Origin: an uncultured Dehalococcoidia bacterium
Lineage (GTDB): Bacteria; Chloroflexota; Dehalococcoidia; Lucifugimonadales; GCA-2712585
Length of the DNA: 64,000 nt
Direction: 5' to 3'
Assembly: GCA_958295715.1 (NCBI GenBank)
Contig: OY282371.1
Location: 2,031,697-2,095,696 of the forward strand
How positions within the stretch are numbered: the first letter of the stretch is position 1; the number at the start of each line of letters is the position of its first letter. The translations under genes were made by a program, and so were the position numbers. Shown one piece after another: positions 8,768-17,165 of this stretch. The notes beneath the pieces are model-generated. The model had not been told where the DNA came from. It did not search any database and was given only the letters and a program-made list of their open reading frames with translations.

Positions 8768-10255
8768 TCAGTGGGCTATCTCCACCTTCCGGGTCTCGCG
8801 CACCACCGTGACCTTTATCTGCCCCGGGTAAACCAGGTCCTCCTCAACCTTCTTGGCCACGTCTCTGGCCAGGGCCGCGGACTGGTAGTCGTCAAGGTCC
8901 TCCGGCTTCACGATGATGCGGACCTCCCGGCCGGCCTGGATGGCGTAGGCCTTCTCAACGCCCTTGAAGCTGGTGGCCACGCCTTCCAGGGCCTCTAGGC
9001 GCTGGATGTACTGCTCCAGGCTCTCCTTCCTGGCCCCGGGGCGGGCGGCGCTGATGGCGTCGGCGGCGGCGACCACCAGGGCCTCTATAGAGCCGCGGTC
9101 GTCCTCGTGGTGCTCGACGATGGCCCTGCGGACCCCCGGGTGGATGCCGTACTTCTTGGCGATGTCATCCCCTATGTCGACGTGGCTCCCCTGCACCTCG
9201 TGGGTCAGGGCCTTGCCGATGTCGTGAAGGAGCCCGCCGGCCTTGGCCACCTCGATGTCGGCGCCTATCTCGGCGGCTATCATACCCGCCAGCAGGGACA
9301 CCTCCACCGAGTGCTGTAGGATGTTCTCCCCGTAGCTGTAGCGGTACTTGAGGCGTCCGAGGAGCTTCTTGAGCTCCGGGTTCAGGCCCTTCACCCCGGC
9401 GTCGAAGGTGGCCTCCTCACCCGACTTGTAGATGGTCTCCTCAACCTCGGTCTGGGACTTGCGGACCATGTCCTCTATGCGGCTGGGGTGGATGCGCCCG
9501 TCCTGGATGAGCTTCTCCAAGGCGATGCGCGCTATCTCGCGGCGAACGGGGTCGAAGCAGGAGATGGTTATCATCTCAGGCGTGTCGTCAATGAGGATGT
9601 CCACGCCGGTGGCCGCCTCCATGGCCCGGATGTTGCGGCCCTCGCGCCCAATCAGGCGGCCCTTCATGTCGTCGCTGGGCAGGGGAACACGGGAGGTGCT
9701 CCTCTCCGACACCACGTCGGATGCCAGGCGTTGGATGGCCAGGGTTATCACCTTCTTGGCCTCCTCGTCCACCTTCTGCCGCATCTGCTGCTCAAGCTCG
9801 TAGTACCGCTTGGCCAGCTCGTGGTTCATGTCCTGCTCCGCCCGGTTGAGTATCACCTCCCGGGCCTCGTCGGCGGTGAGGCCGCCAAGGCTTTCCAGGT
9901 TTCTTACTTGTTGCTCCTTTAACGCCTCCGTTTCAGCTTTAATCTGTTCAATATGGGCTTCCTTGGACAGGGTGGCGGATTCCCGCCGTTCCAAGGCTTC
10001 AGACCTGCGCTCAAAGCCCTCCTCCCTTTGTCTAAGGCGCTTCTCCTGGGACCTCAAGTCCCGTCGTCTCTCTTTGACGTCCTCTTCAGCGCTTGACCGT
10101 AGCTTTAAGGCCGCTTCTCTGCCTTCTAGGGCGAGTTTACGTTTTTGCTCCTCAGCCTCCTCAATGATTTGCTGAGCTTCCAGCCTTGCGGCTTTAATGC
10201 CTTTTCCAGTCAGTACTGAGAGGACGGCGGTGAAGATATTAGGCAAAACAATCAC
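8768..10255 (-). CDS. rny: Ribonuclease Y
   Basis: 495 aa membrane-anchored endoribonuclease that starts mRNA decay. Domain order: a short N-terminal hydrophobic segment (about 4-17), a long charged coiled coil (about 22-180), a KH domain with GRLIGREGRNIRAME, and an HD domain with HSVEVSLLAGM and LLHDIGKA. The N-terminal anchor is shorter and weaker than in Bacillus RNase Y. GTG at 10255 is chosen as start, with AAGGA just upstream. ymdB lies further along the same strand. Confidence 0.95.
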   Translation of the reverse strand: MIVLPNIFTAVLSVLTGKGIKAARLEAQQIIEEAEEQKRKLALEGREAALKLRSSAEEDVKERRRDLRSQEKRLRQREEGFERRSEALERRESATLSKEAHIEQIKAETEALKEQQVRNLESLGGLTADEAREVILNRAEQDMNHELAKRYYELEQQMRQKVDEEAKKVITLAIQRLASDVVSERSTSRVPLPSDDMKGRLIGREGRNIRAMEAATGVDILIDDTPEMITISCFDPVRREIARIALEKLIQDGRIHPSRIEDMVRKSQTEVEETIYKSGEEATFDAGVKGLNPELKKLLGRLKYRYSYGENILQHSVEVSLLAGMIAAEIGADIEVAKAGGLLHDIGKALTHEVQGSHVDIGDDIAKKYGIHPGVRRAIVEHHEDDRGSIEALVVAAADAISAARPGARKESLEQYIQRLEALEGVATSFKGVEKAYAIQAGREVRIIVKPEDLDDYQSAALARDVAKKVEEDLVYPGQIKVTVVRETRKVEIAH

Positions 10256-10848
10256 CGTCCTTCTTAAATAAACTAGACCCTACTATTCAGTTTTAAGTTT
10301 GTGATATGCAGGAATCCAATCGCCCTCATCATAGCCGTTGGAAAAACCCAGTGTCAAGGAGAGAGCCGTCCGGCGGCCGGGGCCAGCCCCGTTCCCCACC
10401 TGGATTTCAGTTTCCCCGGGAATGGGGGATTGGGCGCGGCTTTATTTATCGTCATTCCCGCTCCCCCTCCTGTCATTCCCGCGCAGGCGGGAAGGGCGCG
10501 CGCGCCCACTTTTGTCTTGAAGAGCGTCGGTTCTGCGCCGTGGCCTTTATTTCTCGTCATTCCCGCCCCCCTCTCGTCATTCCCGCGCAGGCGGGAATCC
10601 AGGAAGGCCCCAACCCCAAACGGCCAATGTGTCGCTCTCACGCCTTCGGCCAGCCTGCCGCCTCAACCCGACGGTCTCTCAAAGGAAAACGACGGCGCTA
10701 GAAGAGAATCGGGAAAGATGGATTCCCGCCTGCGCGGGAATGACGGAGGGGAGCGGCGGGCTGGAGACAGCCTCCCATTTGCTTAACTAGACTCCCGCCC
10801 TTACACTAATCCCCAACGCGTCATGTCCACACAAGTTTGCGCCCCTCA
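10256..10848. repeat. Intergenic region with composite palindromic repeats
   Basis: About 590 bp between the divergent rny and MFS genes. The AT-richer 10256-10310 part probably contains the rny promoter. ATTCCC-N8-GGGAAT palindromes lie at 10579-10598 and 10722-10741. A longer composite copy on the minus strand (10475 to about 10540) pairs this palindrome with GGGCGC-N2-GCGCCC and a conserved flank containing GAACCGACGCTC. Short open frames here are only repeat translations. Confidence 0.75.
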
Positions 10849-12153
10849 ATGACCAAGCCGGCCATAGGCAACGGCATGTTCTACGGCTGGCTGGTCGTAG
10901 CCGCCTCCTTCTTCATCTCATTCCTCACCGTGGGGGGGCGCAACGGCTTCGGCCTCTTCGTCATACCCATGAGCGACGAGTTTGGATGGAGCCGCGGGGC
11001 CATCTCATTAGCGGCGTCCATCGGCTTCCTCATCAACGGGGTCAGCCAGCCCTTCATGGGCCGCATCTACGACAGGATTGGCGCCCGGAAGCTCATACTG
11101 GCGAGCCTCGTGGTCATCGGCCTATCCAACCTGCTGCTGGCGGCCACCAACCACATCATCTTCCTGATACTCGTCTTCGGGGTAATCATGTCCGTCGCCC
11201 TGAGCGGCGGCTCCCTGAACACGGCGGTGGCCGTCATCTCCAAGTGGTTCCAGAGGAAACGGGCCACCGCGGTGGCCGTCATAGCCGCCGGCGCCCCCAT
11301 GGGCGGGCTGATACTGGTTCCCCTCTCCTCCTACCTCATAGACCTGTTCGGCTGGCGGACCACCTGGGCCGTCCTGGGGCTGATGGTCCTCTTCCTGGCC
11401 ACACCCGTGGCCTACTTCGTCATGCGAGAACGACCCCAGGAGATGGGCCTCTTGCCCGACGGCGACTCCGAGCCCGCCGGCGGCGGCGCGGGGGGCAGGA
11501 TGCCTCCCTCCAAAGCTCCCCTGGAGTCGGACCGGTGGCTGGCGTCCTTCCGCTCCTTCCCCATGTGGCAGTTGAGCGGGGCCTACTTCGTTTGCGGATT
11601 CACCACGGCCCTAATATCCGCCCACTTCGTCCCCTTCGCCATCGAGGAGGGCTATTCCCAGGCCATGGCCGCCGCCGCCTTCGGGGCCATGAGCGGGCTG
11701 AACGTGGTGGGGGTGCTGCTGGCCGGGGCCTTGGGGGACCGCTTTGGGCGGAAGAACCTGCTGGCCCTGGTCTACTTCATGAGGGGCGGCGGATACCTAA
11801 CCCTGCTACTAATCCCCGGCCTTCTCGGGCTATGGAGCTTTTCCCTGGTGGCCGGGTTCTCCTGGATAGCCACCGTGCCCCTCACCATGGCCCTCACCGC
11901 CGATGTTTACGGCCTGCGAAACATCGGCATCCTCAGCGGCATCGTCTTCACCGCCCACCAGATAGGCGGGGCCATCAGCGTCCAGTTGGCCGGGGTTCTT
12001 AGGGACGTCACCGGCTCCTACGACATATCGTTGATGCTGGCCGCCGCCCTGCTGCTGACGGCCGGCTTCGTGAGCCTGTCCATTCGCGAGAAGCGGTACT
12101 CCATCCGGTACCAGCCCCCGCCGGCAGCGGGAACGGCCCCCCAGAGGGCCTGA
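10849..12153 (+). CDS. Major facilitator superfamily transporter
   Basis: 434 aa from ATG 10849; a TTG at 10837 would add four residues. There are about twelve transmembrane segments in two halves with a polar central loop near residues 205-225. The MFS loop 2-3 signature appears as GRIYDRIGARK in the N-half and GALGDRFGRKN in the C-half. It resembles the monocarboxylate or oxalate:formate antiporter-like group, beginning with FYGWLVVAASFF. The substrate cannot be assigned. A small membrane ORF starts 5 bp after its stop. Confidence 0.88.
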   Translation: MTKPAIGNGMFYGWLVVAASFFISFLTVGGRNGFGLFVIPMSDEFGWSRGAISLAASIGFLINGVSQPFMGRIYDRIGARKLILASLVVIGLSNLLLAATNHIIFLILVFGVIMSVALSGGSLNTAVAVISKWFQRKRATAVAVIAAGAPMGGLILVPLSSYLIDLFGWRTTWAVLGLMVLFLATPVAYFVMRERPQEMGLLPDGDSEPAGGGAGGRMPPSKAPLESDRWLASFRSFPMWQLSGAYFVCGFTTALISAHFVPFAIEEGYSQAMAAAAFGAMSGLNVVGVLLAGALGDRFGRKNLLALVYFMRGGGYLTLLLIPGLLGLWSFSLVAGFSWIATVPLTMALTADVYGLRNIGILSGIVFTAHQIGGAISVQLAGVLRDVTGSYDISLMLAAALLLTAGFVSLSIREKRYSIRYQPPPAAGTAPQRA

Positions 12154-12158
12154 GCGCG

Positions 12159-12356
12159 ATGATCCCCCTTTCGGCGGCCCTGCACCACGGAGAAGCCGGC
12201 GACCCGGAGCTGCTCGGCTGGATAATGCACCGTCTCGACGCCCTCATCAGCCTGGACCCGGCGACCATCGTGGCCCTGCTGGGGCTGGCGGTCGTCGCCA
12301 TGCCCGTCGCCGTGCTGGCCCTCTACGCCCGCCACAAGCGGAAGGCCCTCCGCTAA
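12159..12356 (+). CDS. Small single-span membrane protein (hypothetical)
   Basis: 65 aa with one clear hydrophobic helix (about 36-57, LDPATIVALLGLAVVAMPVA) and a basic C-terminal tail ending RHKRKALR. It starts 5 bp after the MFS stop, and GAGGG lies upstream of the ATG. It may be an accessory to the transporter. I do not recognise a family, and a chance ORF cannot be ruled out in DNA this GC-rich. Confidence 0.45.
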   Translation: MIPLSAALHHGEAGDPELLGWIMHRLDALISLDPATIVALLGLAVVAMPVAVLALYARHKRKALR

Positions 12357-13185
12357 CCCTATCCGTCATTCCCGCCCCTCCTCCTGTCATTCCCGTGAAA
12401 ACGGGAATCCAGGAACCCCACGCCGCAGAACCAGCGCTCCCAAAAACTAAAGTGGGCACACGTGCCCTTCCCGCGTAGGCGGGAATCCATGCCCCGCAGG
12501 CGTTGCGGTAGGCCAACCGCGCCACGGTGAGCGCTGCCTCCGTCCGCAAGGGCCAGTCCCCTTATGGCGATGCCTCTATGACAGGAATGTAAGAAAGATG
12601 GATTCCCGTTTTCGCGGGGATGACGGATGGGAAGGAAATGCTCCCCTCTCACGCCCCGTCGCCCCAAGGTGGCCGGCGCCAGACGCCATCAGAAAAGATG
12701 GATTCCCGTTTTCACGGGAACGACGGGAGGAGAGGGGCGGGAATGACGGATAGGAGGGAGCGGGAAGCCGAAGCCCCCAACGTAGAACCACGATCTTCCA
12801 AACTAGGCGGGCGCACGCGCCCTTCCCGTTTTCGCGGGAATGACGGGCGGGAAGAGCGCGGCCAATGACGAGAAGCAACCTCGCGGCCAAAAACCAATCG
12901 CCCCGTGAACTTATGCTGTATACTGTGGCGGGCCAGCCGAGAGGCGAGGCAGCGAGTGGATATGCCGGAAGCGCTGAGGAATAACCAAGCAAGTCACGCC
13001 CACACAGGCGACACCTCAATTACGTGTTGCACTTCGTTTGTGAGTTTAGCCGGCGCCGTTGGCCCGCCAACGAACGGCGCCCCTAATCTCTGCGAGCTAA
13101 CCGTTCTTATCTCCTGCCGCGACGAGGAGGCTGGCCACCGCCCACCGCGTCGCCGCGACGCGCTCATCGCGACGGTGAGGGTCCC
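12357..13185. repeat. Repeat-rich intergenic region
   Basis: 829 bp with at least five dRS3-like palindromes: 12389-12408, 12467-12486 (CTTCCC left arm), 12602-12621, 12702-12721 and about 12820-12841, some with GTTTTCGC or GTGAAAAC centres. Two carry the composite upstream block with a GGGC-rich inverted repeat (12424-12486 and about 12779-12841). From 12900 to 13185 no repeat or convincing gene is seen; TATACT at 12919-12924 could be a -10 element for the following membrane protein gene. Confidence 0.75.
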
Positions 13186-15936
13186 ATGACGCCCCCGGCC
13201 CTGCGGGTAGATCGGTTCACCCTGATTTTGGCCGCCCTCGGCCTCGCGGGCGCGGCCCTCATCCTCCTGCGCCACTCCGGCTATGGCGTGGGACTGTCCA
13301 TTGACTCCACCTCGTACATAGCCAACGCACGGGCCCTTCTGGAAGGCCGAGGCTTCACCTTCCACGACTACCCACCCATGTTTCCGATGGCCGTCGCCTT
13401 TGCCGGCTTCCTTGGAGTAGACGTGGTGGACGGGGCCGGGTACGTGAACGCCGCCGCCTTTGGACTGACCGTATTCGCGGTTGCCGCGTGGCTGAGGAGC
13501 CGCGTCGAGTCCCGCTTCATCGTCCTCTGGGCGGGCGGCGCCTTGGCCCTGTCTCCCCTCCTGGCCGACATCTTCGCCAAGGCCTGGACTGAGCCGCTGT
13601 TCATCCTGTTCACCGTCCTATCCCTCTTCGCCTTGGACCGCTTCCTGACCACGGACAAACGCCGCTTCCTGCTCATGGCCGCGGCCTGCGCCGCCCTGGC
13701 AGGCCTGACGCGGTGGCTGGGCGTGTCGGTGGTCGCCGCCGCCGTCCTGCTTCTGCTACTGCGAGACGCCGAGCCTATTCAAAACAGGTTGCGGAACGTC
13801 GCTGTCTTCTCCGCCATCGCCCTGGCCCCCCTTGGCGCGTGGATGCTGTGGAACCTTTGGAGTTCGGGGACCTTGACCGGCGAAAAGTATCAGACGGGGT
13901 TCGCCTTCCTGGTGAGCTTCAACGAAGGGACCTCCGCGCTGCTCAAGTGGGTCCTTGGCGACGTGGGCTACCGGTATCTGATAAAGGGCGTTTACTGGAT
14001 AACCCGGGTCAACATCGCTGAGACCGGCGGCATCGCCGGGGCGGCCCTGAAGACCGGCCTTCTGCTGGCCTTGGCCTGGGCCGTTGGCCGCGCCCTTGCG
14101 CGTCTGTGCCAGTGGAGAGGCTGGCAAAGCTGGAGGATCCTGGCCGTTCCGGCGGCCTTCATCGCCTTCTACGCGCTGGCGACCGCCATTCTCCTTCCCC
14201 TCACCAACATCGGCGCCGAGGATAGATACTTCGCCCCGCTCTATGCGCCGGGCTTGGTGGCCGTCGCCCTCATTCTCAACGAGTTTATGCGATGGGCCTC
14301 CGGACGCCGGCCCCTGCAACGGCTCGAAATCCTGTCCCGGTGGGGCATGGACTTGAGAAAAGGGGCGCTGGTGAGCGCGCCGACCCTCATCCTAACGGCC
14401 TGCCTGTCCCTCTGGCTCGTGGGACAGCTGAGCGCCAACTACGGCGACGTTAGGCTGTGGGTGAACAACGGCTTCGGGTATGGGGGGAAGCAGTGGGCCG
14501 AGTCTGAGACCATCGACTACATCAAGTCCAACCCTCCGGAGGGCCGCGTCTTCAGCAACGACCATCGCGCGTTGTGGCTGCAAACCGACATCTCAGGGGT
14601 TCATCCGTTGGAACCACCCCCGCCCAGCAGTCCAAAGCCCCTGACCGACCAGGCCCACGCCGCGGGTCAGGACGCGTATTTCGTCTGGTTCTACACCCCA
14701 ATTTTCCTCGACCTGCGCCTCCTTACGGAGCTTTTGGCCCTGCCGGGGATGGAACTGACGGCGGCCCTGAAGGACGGGGTCATCCTCAAAGCCGCCAGGG
14801 ATTCCACCTACGTGGGGCCGCCTCCCGACCAGGAAGCCATCGTCAACGCCATCCTGAAGGACACCGACCACATCATCAACTCAGACTTTGAAGTGCACCT
14901 GGACGAGGACGCCAATAGGCTGGTTTACCTGAAGCGCTATTGCGCCCCGGGGCACACGGAGGCCAAGTTCTTCCTTCACCTCTACCCGGAGAAGGACGCC
15001 GACAGTCCAAGTCATCGCCAGCCCTACGGCTTCGACAACCTGGACTTCTCCTTTGAAGACGGGCACGGGTTCCGGGTGGCGGGACAGTGCGTCGCGGCGC
15101 GCCAACTGCCCGGCTATCCCATCGAAAGTCTCAGGACCGGCCAGTACTCATCCGAAAGAGGCCAACTCTGGGCGAGCGACACTATCTCCGGGTCATACAT
15201 CGAAAGGCTATGGTCAAGTTATGAGACCGCGGTGGCCGGGGAACCCGTTATCCGCTCCACCTTTGACGTGTACCTTAGGGAAAACGTCCTGACCTATGCA
15301 AAGGAGCCGTGCGAACGTTCCGAAGCGGTCGCTACATTCTTCTTGCACCTCACCCCGGAGAACGTGGAAGACCTCCCCGAAATCAGACGGCAGTACGGCT
15401 TTGACAACTTGGACTTCAGATTCAGCGGAAGCGGCGCCGTCTTTGACGATAAGTGCGTGGCCACCATTACCCTCCCCGACTACCCCATCGCCGGCATCCG
15501 CACCGGCCAGTACATCCCCAGCGGGGACCGGCTCTGGCAGGGCGCCATAGTCGCGTCCATTGAAGGCTCCGAGGAGATGCGGGCCGAGTACCGGTCGGTG
15601 ACAGCCGGCGAACCCGCCGTCCGCTCCACCTTTGACGTGTACCTCAGGGAAAACGCCCTGACCTACGTCAAGGAGCCGTGCGCGCCTTCAGACGCCTCCG
15701 CCACCTTCTTCCTGCACGTCACCCCGGCGAACTTGGAAGACATCCCCGAAGGTAGACGGCAGTCGGGCTTTGATAACTTTGACTTCAGATTCGGAGAACG
15801 GGGCGTCATCTTTGAGGATAAGTGCATGGTCACCATGCCTCTTCCCGGCTACCCCATCGCCGGCGTCCGCACCGGCCAGTACATCCCCGACGCGGGCCAA
15901 CTCTGGAAGGTAGAGTTCCCCTACCCGGCGCCCTAA
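13186..15936 (+). CDS. GT-C-like polytopic membrane protein with three C-terminal repeats
   Basis: 916 aa. Residues 1-430 contain about ten transmembrane segments and look like a GT39/GT-C glycosyltransferase (lipid-linked sugar donor), with an early acidic loop after SIDSTSYIANARALLEG. Residues 430-560 are soluble and include FSNDHRALWL. Three related units follow, starting near 565, 689 and 812, each with an FDVYLRENxLTY-like strand, a paired Cys, FFLH, the phrase YGFDNLDF or a variant, and PIAGIRTGQY. These look like extracytoplasmic beta-rich modules, possibly disulfide-bonded. Family and substrate are inferred; the repeats are seen directly. Confidence 0.75.
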   Translation: MTPPALRVDRFTLILAALGLAGAALILLRHSGYGVGLSIDSTSYIANARALLEGRGFTFHDYPPMFPMAVAFAGFLGVDVVDGAGYVNAAAFGLTVFAVAAWLRSRVESRFIVLWAGGALALSPLLADIFAKAWTEPLFILFTVLSLFALDRFLTTDKRRFLLMAAACAALAGLTRWLGVSVVAAAVLLLLLRDAEPIQNRLRNVAVFSAIALAPLGAWMLWNLWSSGTLTGEKYQTGFAFLVSFNEGTSALLKWVLGDVGYRYLIKGVYWITRVNIAETGGIAGAALKTGLLLALAWAVGRALARLCQWRGWQSWRILAVPAAFIAFYALATAILLPLTNIGAEDRYFAPLYAPGLVAVALILNEFMRWASGRRPLQRLEILSRWGMDLRKGALVSAPTLILTACLSLWLVGQLSANYGDVRLWVNNGFGYGGKQWAESETIDYIKSNPPEGRVFSNDHRALWLQTDISGVHPLEPPPPSSPKPLTDQAHAAGQDAYFVWFYTPIFLDLRLLTELLALPGMELTAALKDGVILKAARDSTYVGPPPDQEAIVNAILKDTDHIINSDFEVHLDEDANRLVYLKRYCAPGHTEAKFFLHLYPEKDADSPSHRQPYGFDNLDFSFEDGHGFRVAGQCVAARQLPGYPIESLRTGQYSSERGQLWASDTISGSYIERLWSSYETAVAGEPVIRSTFDVYLRENVLTYAKEPCERSEAVATFFLHLTPENVEDLPEIRRQYGFDNLDFRFSGSGAVFDDKCVATITLPDYPIAGIRTGQYIPSGDRLWQGAIVASIEGSEEMRAEYRSVTAGEPAVRSTFDVYLRENALTYVKEPCAPSDASATFFLHVTPANLEDIPEGRRQSGFDNFDFRFGERGVIFEDKCMVTMPLPGYPIAGVRTGQYIPDAGQLWKVEFPYPAP

Positions 15937-15989
15937 CCCCCTTTCCTTGTCCCTTCACACGCCCCGCCGCGCCAAGGGAAGAAAAAACC

Positions 15990-16745
15990 TTAGAGCATAC
16001 TCCAAACCTCCCGGCCCAGGACGCTTAGGCTGGTGGCCAGGAGGACGGCCAGGACTAGCCGCCGGAAGAGGGTCTCGTCGACGCGGCCAGCCAGCCGCGA
16101 GGCCGCCAGGCTCCCGGCGATGAGGGCCGGAACGAAGAGGGCGGCGGTCTGGAGTTCCACCCGTCCAAGGAGTCCGGTGGCGGCGTGGGACGCGAGAATC
16201 GCCATCCCCGTCACCAGAAAGAAGACCGACATGGTGGCGCGGGCCTGGTCCTTGTTCCATCGCTGCTTCAGGGCAAACACGGCCACCATCGGCCCGCCCA
16301 GGGCCAGCCCCGCGTTTATAAACGTGAACACCCCACCCACCACAACCCCCGCGGCCCTCTCCCTGCGGAAGCGGGGGAACCGGTTCAGCATGGCCAGAAG
16401 CGCCGTTACAATCACCACCCCGTTCATGGTCAGGCTCAGGATCCCGCCCGTTAGGGAGCCGGTGTACAAGACGCCAAAGGGAATGCCAACGGCGCCGCCA
16501 ATCAGCAGGGCGACCAGCGTCCCCGCGTTGACGTTCCTCCAAGTATTCAGGGCCACCGCCCCAAAGAGGACCGCCGTAAGGACCAGGTTCACCTCCACCA
16601 CCAGCCGCGGCTCGAGGAATATGAGGAGGAAGGGCGTCATGGCCATGGCGAAGCCGAAGGCCACAACCCCGGTGGCCGCGCTCACCACCAGGACCAGGAC
16701 CTGCAACGCCGCCATCTGAAGGAGGCTCAACTCGGGCGTCATCAA
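15990..16745 (-). CDS. TauE/SafE-family permease
   Basis: 251 aa with about eight hydrophobic segments arranged as two related halves, as in the TauE/SafE (DUF81) family that exports sulfite or organosulfonates. Family-like features are a small-residue-rich first helix (SAATGVVAFGFAMAMTPFLL), the central loop and a second half with GGPMVAVFALKQRW. It converges with the GT-C-like gene, 53 bp apart. The substrate is unknown; a sulfur link with the rhodanese gene 12 kb away would be speculative. Confidence 0.85.
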   Translation of the reverse strand: MMTPELSLLQMAALQVLVLVVSAATGVVAFGFAMAMTPFLLIFLEPRLVVEVNLVLTAVLFGAVALNTWRNVNAGTLVALLIGGAVGIPFGVLYTGSLTGGILSLTMNGVVIVTALLAMLNRFPRFRRERAAGVVVGGVFTFINAGLALGGPMVAVFALKQRWNKDQARATMSVFFLVTGMAILASHAATGLLGRVELQTAALFVPALIAGSLAASRLAGRVDETLFRRLVLAVLLATSLSVLGREVWSML

Positions 16746-16852
16746 AACTCCTTTCGAGACCTGCGTTAGGTTATCAGGCTTGGGGACGAGTCTCCAGGGC
16801 TGAGAACCGGTCTAGGCAGCCGTCCAAACTCGGCCAAAAGGCCCCAGACGCC

Positions 16853-16882
16853 TTGACGATTCCCGAAGGAATCTTCTAAAAT
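16853..16882 (+). promoter_or_regulatory. Promoter of the ilvBNC transcript
   Basis: TTGACG (16853-16858) and TAAAAT (16877-16882) are separated by 18 bp, placing transcription start near 16889, at the beginning of the T-box leader. Confidence 0.65.
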
Positions 16883-16888
16883 TGGTCT

Positions 16889-17117
16889 GAAAACATTCTT
16901 TAACGCAGTGAAGGGGACAACGCGGTTTCCGCCGCCACAGAGTGGGGACAGGGTGGAAGCCCCGCGCTAAGAGAGCCGCCCGGGAGCGGCCGGCCTGGAT
17001 TCAAGCAGGGCCGGACGGGACGCCCGTTGTAGCGCGTAGAGAGGCCCAAGGCCTTGGGCGGGAAGGGTGGCGCCACGGGGTAAGTCCGCCCCTTCAGTGG
17101 GGTGGGCTGTTTTTGTG
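16889..17117 (+). promoter_or_regulatory. T-box riboswitch leader upstream of ilvB
   Basis: Uncharged-tRNA-sensing leader. The stem I start resembles the GA/K-turn motif (GTGAAGGGGACAA), with an AGAG-type apical motif and GGGTGGAAGCCCC further on. The T-box sequence lies at 17063-17079: AAGGG, bulge beginning TGGC, then CACGG. It forms the antiterminator by pairing AAGGG with CCCTT (17090-17094) and CGG with CCG (17086-17088). These same bases are used by the terminator, giving the two exclusive folds. The specifier codon is not resolved by eye; Ile, Leu or Val is expected from the downstream genes. Confidence 0.85.
17083..17117 (+). terminator. Rho-independent terminator of the T-box leader
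   Basis: A 10-bp stem (17083-17092 with 17099-17108, including three G-U pairs) with loop TTCAGT, followed by GTTTTTGTG. It overlaps the 3' arm of the antiterminator, so charged tRNA should favour termination ahead of ilvB. Confidence 0.85.
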
Positions 17118-17165
17118 TAGGATTCCCCCATATCGGGAGGCGGTTAAAACCAGGAGGAGTTTAGA

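Noticed and set aside
7549-8811. 420-codon plus-strand frame over ymdB
   Set aside because: Opposite strand of ymdB and repeats; composition is low-complexity and resembles no protein family.
12905-13189. 94-codon ORF upstream of the GT-C-like gene
   Set aside because: No good ribosome site or recognisable features; runs into the next gene's start.
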